From assembly GCA_017547865.1 (NCBI GenBank), contig JAFYOA010000298.1, positions 1-14,107 of the forward strand: a stretch of DNA of 14,107 nucleotides, given 5' to 3'. The notes beneath the pieces were generated by a model. That model was not told where the DNA came from, did not search any database, and saw nothing but the letters and a program-made list of their open reading frames with translations. The position numbers and the translations under genes were made by a program. Of the stretch, positions 1 to 5,815 are shown piece after piece. This DNA is from Clostridia bacterium (GTDB lineage: Bacteria; Bacillota_A; Clostridia; Oscillospirales; Acutalibacteraceae). Every line of letters begins with the position of its first letter. Positions within the stretch are counted from its first letter, which is position 1.

Positions 1-462
1 CAGGCCGTGCAGACCGACGGTGGAAGGCTCGAAGAAAGCCGCCTGCACAAAATCAACGTTCTTTTCAAACTTCACCACGTTGGCTGCCGGCACTTTCACG
101 TAATCTGCAAAGCTGCCGAACAGGCTGGAACCGGTGAATTTATAGTGCTTGCACAGGGAATAATTACCTTTGCGGCAATCGGCGCATTCCATGCAGGGCA
201 GCAGGGGTGCGGCGGTCACATAATCGCCCACCTCAAAGCCGGTCACGCCCTCGCCCAGGGTATCCACAATGCCGGAGAACTCATGGCCCAGCACGATGGG
301 ATAATAATGGGCGGCATTTTCCAGCACGCGGGGAATATCGGAACCACAAATACCGGTGGCCTTCACACGGATGACCACTTCGCCGGGGCCGGCCTGGGGC
401 TTTTCAATTTCTTCGTACCGCAGGTCACGTCTGCCGTGCAGTACAGCTGCTTTCATATTCAT
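1..462 (-). CDS. Zinc-dependent alcohol dehydrogenase, galactitol-1-phosphate dehydrogenase (GatD)-like, C-terminus cut by window edge
   Basis: This is the N-terminal 154 residues of a medium-chain, zinc-dependent dehydrogenase, expected to oxidise a sugar alcohol or its phosphate with NAD(P) in the cytoplasm. The catalytic zinc region is visible as GICGSD (C39) and GHE (H60, E61). The structural zinc loop has C90, C93, C96 and C104. The stretch LENAAHYYPIVLGHEFSG closely resembles my recollection of E. coli GatD, which converts galactitol-1-phosphate to tagatose-6-phosphate, so a polyol or polyol-phosphate substrate is the best guess. The start at 462 is chosen because GGAGGAG at 471-477 lies 8 bases upstream; a second in-frame ATG at 456 is too far away. 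It follows the kinase gene by only 15 bases and is almost certainly cotranscribed with it. The cofactor-binding half lies outside the window. The family is certain, the substrate is not. Confidence 0.9.
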   Translation of the reverse strand, partial: MNMKAAVLHGRRDLRYEEIEKPQAGPGEVVIRVKATGICGSDIPRVLENAAHYYPIVLGHEFSGIVDTLGEGVTGFEVGDYVTAAPLLPCMECADCRKGNYSLCKHYKFTGSSLFGSFADYVKVPAANVVKFEKNVDFVQAAFFEPSTVGLHGL

Positions 463-477
463 TCTAAAAACTCCTCC

Positions 478-1992
478 TTAAAACGCCGCCATGGTATCCT
501 TCAGCTGTTCATACAGCACACGGTACACGGCGTAATTCTTATTGTAAACATCCCGAAGTTCTTCGTTCGGGGTGTGTTCCCGTACAATGGCTACATTCTT
601 TTCCACAGCCTCGCCAAAGCTTCTGTAAAGGCCGGTGCCTACACCCGCCAAAATGGAAGCGCCCAGGGTCGTGGCGGTATCCGTAGCGGGAATCTTGATG
701 GTTTTGCCGGTGATATCGGCTTTCAGCTGGGTCCACACCAGGCTGTTGGCCGCGCCGCCCATGGCGTACATCTCGCCCACGGGGGCACCTGCCCGGTCGG
801 CCACTTCCAGGTTGTGGCGCAGGGCGAAGGCGGCGCCTTCCATGACCGAGCGGTACATGTGCGCGCGGGTTTTGTCAAACCCAAGGCCGAAGAACACGCC
901 CTTGGCGTTGGCGTCCCAAAGGGGAGACCGCTCGCCCAAAAGATACGGCAAAAACACCAGGCCATCGCTGCCCGGGGCAATGGCTGCTGCGGCGTCATCC
1001 ACCAGTGCAAATGCATTGCGGCCCTGTTCTTTGCCCAGCAGCCGTTCCGCTTCGCCCACTTCTTTTACAAACCAGTTAAGAGCAGCGCCACCGCCCACCG
1101 TACCGCCCTGCAAAAGCCACAGATCCGGCACTACATGGCGGCTCATAATCAGCGCGGGGTCACCCTTGTAAGAATCGGTGCAAATGCTCATGCCGCCGGC
1201 CTGGCCGCCCTGTTCCTGGGTTTGGCCCGTTTGGTATACACCGGCGCCCAGGGTACCGCAGGCGGCATCCAGACCGCCCGCCACCACCGGGGTGCCGGGG
1301 CACAGGCCGGTTGCCTCTGCGGCTTCGCGGGTCACCTGGCCTACCACCGCATGGCAGGGAGAATTGGTCTCCACCAGCTTGGCAAGGTCAATGCCCAGTG
1401 CTTCCGCAAGTTTTTCATCGTAGCGGCCGGTTTCCATGCTCACCACGTGCAGGCCGTAGCTTTGGCAAATATCCTGGGTGAATTCCCCGGTAAGCCGCAG
1501 CACGATGAAACTGTTGCACTGCATAAATTTATAGGTATTCCGGTAAATTTCCGGCATGTTTTCTTTAAACCACAGCACCTTGGGGGTGGTGTAGGCCGGT
1601 TTGAACGGATTTTGCCCCGTGGCGAACAACCGGTCTTCGCCCAGCCGTTCAGCTTCCCGGCGGCAAATCGCATCCGCACGGGTGTCGATCCAAATCGGTG
1701 TTTGGTGCAGCACGCGGCCCTCTTTATCCACCGGAATACAGGACCAGCTCTGCCCGTCGATGCCGATGCCGGCAATCTCTTCCGGGCGCACGTCGGTTTC
1801 TGCCCACAGGCGGCGCAAACCGGTGCACACGGCGTTCCACCACATGGTGGGGTCCTGTTCCGCCCAGCCGGGGTGGGGGTAATCTACCGTATAGGATTCC
1901 GACACCGAAGCCACCAGACCGTCTTCCGGCGAAAAGACCGCCGCTTTCAGCCCGGAGGTACCGATATCGATGCCCAACAACAACTTTCGCAT
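478..1992 (-). CDS. FGGY-family carbohydrate kinase, xylulokinase-like
   Basis: The 504-residue product has the full length of an FGGY sugar kinase, which phosphorylates a sugar or polyol with ATP in the cytoplasm. The first phosphate motif GIDIGTSGLKAAVF is at residues 7-20. The probable catalytic base is D242 in VAGGLDAACG. The segment GVFFGLGFDKTRAHMYRSVMEG matches the C-terminal ATP domain of xylulokinases. Two places differ from E. coli XylB: the substrate loop GQMHG is GQSWS here, and the LGTSG phosphate loop reads GGQAGGMS. I therefore avoid the name xylB; xylulose, rhamnulose, ribulose or another ketose/polyol remain possible. An in-frame ATG nine codons upstream would give a longer form, but ATG 1992 has GAGGAG seven bases upstream and begins directly at the conserved fold. 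The dehydrogenase gene follows after 15 bases, suggesting one catabolic pathway. Confidence 0.9.
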   Translation of the reverse strand: MRKLLLGIDIGTSGLKAAVFSPEDGLVASVSESYTVDYPHPGWAEQDPTMWWNAVCTGLRRLWAETDVRPEEIAGIGIDGQSWSCIPVDKEGRVLHQTPIWIDTRADAICRREAERLGEDRLFATGQNPFKPAYTTPKVLWFKENMPEIYRNTYKFMQCNSFIVLRLTGEFTQDICQSYGLHVVSMETGRYDEKLAEALGIDLAKLVETNSPCHAVVGQVTREAAEATGLCPGTPVVAGGLDAACGTLGAGVYQTGQTQEQGGQAGGMSICTDSYKGDPALIMSRHVVPDLWLLQGGTVGGGAALNWFVKEVGEAERLLGKEQGRNAFALVDDAAAAIAPGSDGLVFLPYLLGERSPLWDANAKGVFFGLGFDKTRAHMYRSVMEGAAFALRHNLEVADRAGAPVGEMYAMGGAANSLVWTQLKADITGKTIKIPATDTATTLGASILAGVGTGLYRSFGEAVEKNVAIVREHTPNEELRDVYNKNYAVYRVLYEQLKDTMAAF

Positions 1993-2038
1993 TGTGCCAC
2001 TCCTCATTTCCGCACGCAAATGCTATGTTTTCACAGGC

Positions 2039-2067
2039 ATTATAGCATATTCCCGGGCAAAACACAA
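2039..2067 (-). promoter_or_regulatory. Extended -10 promoter for the kinase-dehydrogenase operon
   Basis: On the minus strand, TATAAT (2039-2044) is preceded by TG one base upstream (TGCTATAAT), forming an extended -10. A weak -35, TTGTGT (2062-2067), lies 17 bases further upstream. The predicted start is about 2031, leaving a leader of roughly 40 bases before the kinase ATG at 1992. The -35 box lies in the arm and tail of the preceding terminator. Confidence 0.7.
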
Positions 2068-2097
2068 CGCAGAGCCGAACAAAATCGACCCTGCGTT
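2066..2097. terminator. Terminator after the isomerase genes, probably bidirectional
   Basis: AACGCAG (2066-2072) pairs with CTGCGTT (2091-2097), and an inner CGA/TCG pair continues the imperfect stem around a short A/T-rich loop. On the minus strand it is followed by TTGTGTTTT, an interrupted U-tract. On the plus strand it is followed by a T-rich stretch. It lies 14 bases beyond the stop codon of the isomerase gene ending at 2111. Confidence 0.7.
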
Positions 2098-2110
2098 TTG
2101 ATTTGTTCTT

Positions 2111-2947
2111 TTATTTTCCGTACACTTCGTCGATGATTTTCTGCAGATAATCGCGGCTGTCCAGCACCACCTGCAGGTGGTCGTCATCGGCTACTTCGTA
2201 CTCAATCGTCACGTGAGAATCGTAGCCAAGTTCCTTCAGCCCGCGGAAGAAAGCGGGGAAATCCACCTTGCCGGTGCCCAGCTTCACTTCTTTGCCCAGG
2301 CTGTGGCCGTTGGTGGGGTAAAAACCGTCTTTGGCGTGAATGTTGCGCACATACTTGCCGAATACATCCAACGAATCCACCGGGTTGGCCTTGCCGTACA
2401 AAATGAGGTTGGCGGTATCCAGATTTACCGCCAGGTTGTCGGTGCCCACGGCCTCAAAGCAGCGCAGCATGGCCACCGGGGTCTCCTGGCCGGTCTCGAA
2501 CAGCAGGTACTGGCCGTTGGCCTGCAGGTGCTGGGCCACGGTGCGCACCGCCACGCAGAAGGTGGCAAAATTGGGGTCATACGGATTTTCCGGAATAAAG
2601 CCCATGTGGGTCACCACATCGGTTACGCCCAGCTTTTTGGCAAAATCGGCGCCGTCGCACAGATTTTTTACCCGCATGGCACGAAAATCCGGCGGCACAA
2701 GGCCAAGGGTCAGCTGGCCGTCGTAAAAATTCCACACCTTGGGGCCTTCCCAGCCGCACCAAAATGCAGAAATGGTCACTTCGTATTTTTCAAACAGTTC
2801 ACGCACGGTCACGGCGTTTTCATCCGTCCACAGTTCGGGCTCCCAGGCCAGCAGCTGGCAGGTGGAAAAGCCGTATTTTTTCAGCGTGATCAGCTGGTCT
2901 TCCAGCGATTCCATGGATTTAAAGCGAATACAGGTTCCGATCTTCAT
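2111..2947 (-). CDS. Sugar phosphate isomerase/epimerase (xylose isomerase-like TIM barrel), copy 1
   Basis: The 278-residue product is a TIM-barrel enzyme of the AP-endonuclease-2/xylose-isomerase-like family, which typically isomerises or epimerises a keto-sugar using a divalent metal. Likely metal ligands are E151 in LFETGQE, D177 in NLDTANL, H204 in RNIHAKD and E249 in TIEYE, each at the end of a predicted strand as the family requires. The product has no signal peptide and should be cytoplasmic. An in-frame ATG ten codons upstream exists, but ATG 2947 is preceded by GAGGAG at good spacing and starts directly with the first strand (MKIGTCIRF). It follows the second isomerase gene by 22 bases and precedes a terminator. 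It differs clearly in sequence from its neighbour, so this is not a recent tandem duplication. The substrate is unknown. Confidence 0.9.
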   Translation of the reverse strand: MKIGTCIRFKSMESLEDQLITLKKYGFSTCQLLAWEPELWTDENAVTVRELFEKYEVTISAFWCGWEGPKVWNFYDGQLTLGLVPPDFRAMRVKNLCDGADFAKKLGVTDVVTHMGFIPENPYDPNFATFCVAVRTVAQHLQANGQYLLFETGQETPVAMLRCFEAVGTDNLAVNLDTANLILYGKANPVDSLDVFGKYVRNIHAKDGFYPTNGHSLGKEVKLGTGKVDFPAFFRGLKELGYDSHVTIEYEVADDDHLQVVLDSRDYLQKIIDEVYGK

Positions 2948-2969
2948 ATGGTTGCTCCTCTTGTTTCGT

Positions 2970-3812
2970 TTATTCAAAGCGGGTCAGGTATTCCATTGCC
3001 TGGCGTACGCCGTCTTCAAAGGGTTCCGGGTGGCACAGTTCCAGGGCGTAGTAACCATCGTAGCCGGCGGCTTTCAGCGCCTGCATACAGGCGGGCACAT
3101 CCACCGCGCCGCTGCCCACCATGGTCTCGCGCAGCCACAGGTCTCCGCTGCCCCGCAGCCAGTACATTCCCGGGGAACATTCCCCGTTTTTCAGCAGGTA
3201 GTCTTTTACGTGCACATGGCGCACATCGGCTGCAAAATTTTCTATAAACGCCTGCGGGCTGCCGTTTACAAACAGAATATTACCAAAATCGGCGCACACA
3301 CCCGCGGGGGCACTTTCTTTTACCGTTTGCAGCAGCGCGCCATAGCCCGGAATATCGTTAAAGTACGCGCCCTGGTCTTCGTACAGGCAGGTCACGCCCA
3401 GCTTTTCTGCATGTTTTGCAATACGCGCAGCAGATTCCGCAACTTTTTTCAGCGCTTCTTCAAACGACGGGTCGCTTTCACCCGGGTGGTAGGTAGGAAA
3501 CAGCGTGTGGTGCAGGTACGGGCACTCCAGTTCGGCGGTATACTCCGCTTTTTTCAGCAAAAGTTCTTCTGCGCGCGGGTTGTGCCACAAATCCGCATAC
3601 ACCGAGCAGCACACCATGGGCAGGCCGCGTTCTTTCAGTGCGCGATGCAGTTCCCGGGCGGTGGCCATATCCGGCAGAGAATCCGCGCCGCCCTGCACGG
3701 AAGCAAGCAGCTCTGTGCCGGAAAACCCAAGCCGCAGGGCATATTCCGCCGCCCCCGCCGGGCCAAGTTCCTGTATTTTCTCTGCAAAACCAACATAAAA
3801 CGCAAATTTCAT
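2970..3812 (-). CDS. Sugar phosphate isomerase/epimerase (xylose isomerase-like TIM barrel), copy 2
   Basis: The 280-residue cytoplasmic TIM-barrel protein belongs to the same broad family as its downstream neighbour. Predicted metal ligands are E145 in CLYEDQG, D175 in CADFGN, H201 in HVHVKDY and E258 in ALELCH. The VHVKD and DFGN motifs are typical of this family. The start at 3812 is supported by AGGAGG a few bases upstream. It is the first isomerase gene of the unit; the next starts after 22 bases. Two dissimilar isomerases side by side, next to a kinase and a polyol-type dehydrogenase, suggest consecutive rearrangements of one sugar. The 48 bases between this start and the DUF559 element contain no convincing promoter, so transcription probably enters through the element. 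The exact reaction cannot be assigned from sequence. Confidence 0.9.
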   Translation of the reverse strand: MKFAFYVGFAEKIQELGPAGAAEYALRLGFSGTELLASVQGGADSLPDMATARELHRALKERGLPMVCCSVYADLWHNPRAEELLLKKAEYTAELECPYLHHTLFPTYHPGESDPSFEEALKKVAESAARIAKHAEKLGVTCLYEDQGAYFNDIPGYGALLQTVKESAPAGVCADFGNILFVNGSPQAFIENFAADVRHVHVKDYLLKNGECSPGMYWLRGSGDLWLRETMVGSGAVDVPACMQALKAAGYDGYYALELCHPEPFEDGVRQAMEYLTRFE

Positions 3813-3860
3813 TGGCGCACCTCCTGCTGTTTCGATAGATCACAAACAAACGAAGTATTT

Positions 3861-3907
3861 AGCTCCCTCTGACGAGGGAGCTGTCAGCGAAGCTGACTGA
3901 GGGAGAG
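3861..3907 (+). repeat. Left double-hairpin repeat of the DUF559 element
   Basis: The outer hairpin (3861-3882) has perfect 9-base arms, AGCTCCCTC and GAGGGAGCT, around loop TGAC. The inner hairpin (3883-3897) has arms GTCAGC and GCTGAC around loop GAA. GAGGGAGAG follows at 3899-3907. The part from 3884 onwards is also coding: read on the minus strand it gives the last seven residues (LSLSQLR) and the TGA stop of the DUF559 protein. Confidence 0.85.
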
Positions 3908-4252
3908 ATTTTTTACTGCTGCATCTATACATTCGCACACACCCAAAAAGTTATGGTCAATGTCCGAATTGCATACCCTCAAAACCCTCAGATCCATCTT
4001 TTCCAAATCTTTTGTACGCAACGCATCGCAACTCATTTGCTCTGCGGTATAATGTCCGCCACCATCAAGTTCGATCACAAGTCTTGCCTTCGCGCAATAG
4101 AAATCCACAATATAATTTCCGATGGCTTTTTGGCGCTGAAAACGTACGGGGTAATTTCTTAAATACTGGTACCACAGCTTCTGCTCCCAGGGCGTCATAT
4201 TTTTTCTCAGCTCTTTTGCCAGAGGAATATGTGCTTTATTGTATTCTTTCAT
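3884..4252 (-). CDS. DUF559 domain protein (Vsr-like/restriction-endonuclease-fold nuclease family)
   Basis: The 122-residue protein is essentially a single DUF559 domain, a family with the restriction-endonuclease-like fold related to very-short-patch-repair nucleases; its biological role is unknown. The hallmark N-terminal motif LRKNMTPWEQKLWYQYLR is at residues 15-32. The core GNYIVDFYCAKARLVIELDG (45-64) carries D50, E61 and D63, plausible metal-binding acidic residues, followed by GGHY. The C-terminal NFLGVCECIDAAV is also typical. ATG 4252 is chosen over an in-frame TTG at 4270 because GGAGGGAG lies just upstream of it; that ribosome binding site is itself part of the right repeat. The last seven codons and the stop lie in the left repeat. 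It is oriented with the isomerase genes but appears inserted rather than functionally related to sugar use. Confidence 0.88.
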   Translation of the reverse strand: MKEYNKAHIPLAKELRKNMTPWEQKLWYQYLRNYPVRFQRQKAIGNYIVDFYCAKARLVIELDGGGHYTAEQMSCDALRTKDLEKMDLRVLRVCNSDIDHNFLGVCECIDAAVKNLSLSQLR

Positions 4253-4255
4253 AGT

Positions 4256-4306
4256 CTCTCCCTCCGTCAAAACTTCGTTTTGCCACCTCCCTCGTCAGAG
4301 GGAGGT
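4256..4306 (-). repeat. Right double-hairpin repeat of the DUF559 element
   Basis: Read on the minus strand, the outer hairpin (4285-4306) has perfect 9-base arms ACCTCCCTC and GAGGGAGGT around loop TGAC. The inner hairpin (4268-4282) has arms CAAAAC and GTTTTG around loop GAA. GGAGGGAGAG follows at 4256-4265. It is the inverted counterpart of the repeat at 3861-3907. Arm positions that differ between the copies remain base-paired. The terminal GGAGGGAG provides the Shine-Dalgarno sequence for the DUF559 gene. Confidence 0.85.
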
Positions 4307-4348
4307 CAGAAAACGTGGCTTTGAACCAAAGGCAGTGTTCTTTTTCAC

Positions 4349-4377
4349 ATTATAACAAAAAGGGCAGCTGACCGCAA
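4349..4377 (-). promoter_or_regulatory. Promoter reading toward the DUF559 gene and isomerase genes
   Basis: On the minus strand, TTGCGG (4372-4377) and a perfect TATAAT (4349-4354) are separated by 17 bases. The predicted start is near 4342, just outside the DUF559 element. It is the only good promoter seen upstream of the isomerase pair. If functional, it would produce one transcript through the element into 3812-2111. Confidence 0.6.
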
Positions 4378-4411
4378 TACGCTTTCTCCGATGTGCTTCT
4401 GCAAAATGCTC

Positions 4412-4426
4412 AGAGTTTATAACTCT
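4412..4426. promoter_or_regulatory. Short palindrome between divergent promoters, possible operator
   Basis: AGAGTT (4412-4417) and AACTCT (4421-4426) form perfect 6-base arms around TAT. The palindrome lies between the minus-strand promoter at 4349-4377 and the plus-strand extended -10 at 4453-4461. No regulator gene is nearby, and a chance palindrome of this size is possible. Confidence 0.3.
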
Positions 4427-4452
4427 AAAATGCAACATCGCCGTATAAAGTA

Positions 4453-4461
4453 TGCTATACT
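4453..4461 (+). promoter_or_regulatory. Possible extended -10 promoter for the small cysteine-rich gene
   Basis: TGCTATACT is an extended -10 motif, with TG one base before TATACT (4456-4461). No good -35 is visible at 16-18 bases. The predicted start, near 4468, falls at the first base of the ribosome binding site GAGGTGA (4468-4474), implying a nearly leaderless mRNA or a start a little further upstream. Confidence 0.4.
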
Positions 4462-4478
4462 GCCCCTGAGGTGATATT

Positions 4479-4748
4479 ATGTCTGAACAACAATGCAAAG
4501 ACTGCGAACATTATTTGCAGCATTACGCAATGGACAATAAAAAAATCTTTCAGATATACTGCGGTCACTGCCGACTCTCCTGGAAAAAACGCAAACGCCC
4601 GGACGACCCGGCCTGCCCGCAGTTTTCCCCCGGCACACCGGCAGAGGAACCTTTTGTTTCCAAAGAATACCTAAGCAAGGCACTGCTGGAATACGTGCTG
4701 CGCCTTGACCTGCTGCCGGAGATTGAAAAAGCTGAAAAGCCGCACTAA
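4479..4748 (+). CDS. Small cysteine-rich hypothetical protein, zinc-ribbon-like
   Basis: I do not recognise this 89-residue protein by name. Its N-terminal half holds C6-x2-C9, C28-x2-C31 and C46, with H11 and H30 between them, the arrangement of a small zinc-binding (treble-clef or ribbon-like) module. A basic patch KKRKR at residues 36-40 follows the second cysteine pair. The C-terminal half (about 60-85) is predicted helical and acidic. There is no signal peptide or membrane segment. The start at 4479 is supported by GAGGTGA five to ten bases upstream, and the stop is followed directly by a terminator, so this is a complete single-gene transcription unit. It is the only plus-strand gene in the left two thirds of the window. 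A nucleic-acid-binding or regulatory role would fit, but that is inference. Confidence 0.8.
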   Translation: MSEQQCKDCEHYLQHYAMDNKKIFQIYCGHCRLSWKKRKRPDDPACPQFSPGTPAEEPFVSKEYLSKALLEYVLRLDLLPEIEKAEKPH

Positions 4749-4754
4749 AAGCAA

Positions 4755-4785
4755 AGGCCCACTGCAACGCAGCGGGCTTTGTTTT
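4755..4785. terminator. Bidirectional terminator between convergent genes
   Basis: GCCC (4757-4760) pairs with GGGC (4774-4777) and CTGC (4762-4765) with GCAG (4769-4772), with one A/C mismatch and loop AAC. The plus-strand tail is TTTGTTTT and the minus-strand tail is TTTGCTTTT. It serves the small gene ending at 4748 and the minus-strand gene ending at 4787. Confidence 0.85.
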
Positions 4786-4786
4786 A

Positions 4787-5800
4787 TCAGTAATTCTCTT
4801 TCGCAGCCTTGGCCATGGCCAGCACATTGGCGGCGGGCACATTGGGCAAAATCTCTTCGTGGCTGGGCGAAACAATATAGTTGGGGCCGAGGATCTCCCG
4901 CACGCGCTTCACTTCGTCGGTGATCTGCTGCGGGGTAGCGTTCACAAAGAAGGTCTGGGCATCGATGCCGCCCACAAAGACCAGGTCGTTCTTGTACTGG
5001 GCCAGGTCTTTGGCGCTCATACCCGTGGCCGCCGCCTGAATGGGGTGCAGGGCATCCACGCCCGCTTCGATGAGATCGGGGATGATGCGGTAGATGGAAC
5101 CGCAGGAATGCAGCATGATTTTCTTATTGTATTTTTTGCCCACGGCGATCAGCCGCTTGAAGGAGGGCAACACGAATCTGCGGAACATCTCCGGGGAGAT
5201 GAACAGATCCAGCTGGGTGCCGAAATCGTTGCCGAAGAACATGATATCGGCCCGGTCACCCAAACCGGCAAAAAACGCATCGTTCATCGCCACGTAATAG
5301 TCCACAATCTTTTCTGTGGCGGCTTCAATCACTTCCGGGGCCTCGTACATCATGCAGAAGTAGTTCTCCATGCCGAAGAAATCCGCCATTTGGTGAAAGA
5401 AGGGGCACCACATACCGGTGAAGATCGCCTTATCCTGAAAACGATCGATCTCGGCATACACATCCGTAAAATCAAATTCGTAGGTTTTGTCCCAGGGGTA
5501 CATGGTCTCCACGTCGCGCACGGTCTCGGCACTGGCAAGGCAGCCGGCACCACCCAGGTTGTGGTTCTGGTCCATGCCGTAATAGGGCTGAATGCCCACA
5601 CCCTTGCAGCCGCGTTCCGGGCGGATCCAGCGGCAATCGTCGTTCAAAAAGTTATAGATCGCCTCCCGGCTTTCTTCTATTCCCCACTCTTTGGCGTAAA
5701 TGGGCACGGTTTTATCGTTGGGGTGGCCGGTCCACATGGCCCCCAGGTTTGTATTTTTGTGGTTAAAAATATCCCGTACTTTTTCTTTGGAAGTTTTCAT
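4787..5800 (-). CDS. Uroporphyrinogen decarboxylase (URO-D) family protein, MtaA-like
   Basis: The 337-residue protein belongs to the URO-D/MtaA superfamily, which includes heme-pathway decarboxylases and zinc-dependent methyltransferases acting on corrinoid proteins. A partial zinc site is visible: H231 and C233 in MLHSCGSIYR, with the third, C-terminal position occupied by S313-H314 (IVSPSHEE) instead of the cysteine typical of MtaA. GGIDAQ (277-282) matches the conserved glycine-aspartate strand. The N-terminus lacks the arginine-rich substrate loop I would expect of true HemE, so heme synthesis is unlikely. GAGGTGAT precedes ATG 5800 closely, and the GH10 stop is only 15 bases upstream, so the two are cotranscribed and translated together. 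Such URO-D relatives recur in carbohydrate loci with no settled function. Neither a corrinoid protein nor an activator gene is present here. Confidence 0.88.
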   Translation of the reverse strand: MKTSKEKVRDIFNHKNTNLGAMWTGHPNDKTVPIYAKEWGIEESREAIYNFLNDDCRWIRPERGCKGVGIQPYYGMDQNHNLGGAGCLASAETVRDVETMYPWDKTYEFDFTDVYAEIDRFQDKAIFTGMWCPFFHQMADFFGMENYFCMMYEAPEVIEAATEKIVDYYVAMNDAFFAGLGDRADIMFFGNDFGTQLDLFISPEMFRRFVLPSFKRLIAVGKKYNKKIMLHSCGSIYRIIPDLIEAGVDALHPIQAAATGMSAKDLAQYKNDLVFVGGIDAQTFFVNATPQQITDEVKRVREILGPNYIVSPSHEEILPNVPAANVLAMAKAAKENY

Positions 5801-5815
5801 GGTATCACCTCATGA

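Larger units (their letters stand above)
3861..4306 (-). mobile_element. Compact DUF559 gene element with inverted double-hairpin ends
   Basis: The 446-base unit consists of a single DUF559 gene with two structurally matching repeats in inverted orientation at its ends. Each end has, from outside inwards, a 22-base hairpin with loop TGAC, a 15-base hairpin with loop GAA, and a GAGGGAGAG motif abutting the gene. I see no transposase and no clear target-site duplication, so mobility is inferred from the symmetrical architecture. I recall similar repeats near DUF559 genes in Clostridia, which fits dispersal as a unit. Confidence 0.5.

Noticed and set aside
7..2136. Open frame of 709 codons on the plus strand
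   Set aside because: It lies antisense to the dehydrogenase and kinase genes, which have clear motifs and ribosome binding sites. Its product has no recognisable domain and is rich in His and Gly, typical of the complement of GC-rich coding sequence.
3861..3882. The outer hairpin of the left repeat read as a transcription terminator for the DUF559 gene
   Set aside because: On the minus strand it is followed by CTAAATAC rather than a T-run, so intrinsic termination is not supported.
3861..4306. Classification of the DUF559 unit as an ordinary insertion sequence
   Set aside because: There is no transposase motif and no target-site duplication that I can see; only the inverted ends suggest mobility.
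4295..4498. Open frame of 67 codons on the minus strand in the gap upstream of the DUF559 element
   Set aside because: It overlaps the element's right repeat and the start of the small plus-strand gene, has no good ribosome binding site, and spans two promoter-like regions.
4787..5800. Naming the URO-D-family gene hemE
   Set aside because: The sequence keeps an MtaA-like His-x-Cys site, lacks the N-terminal arginine loop expected of heme enzymes, and sits in a glycosidase operon.
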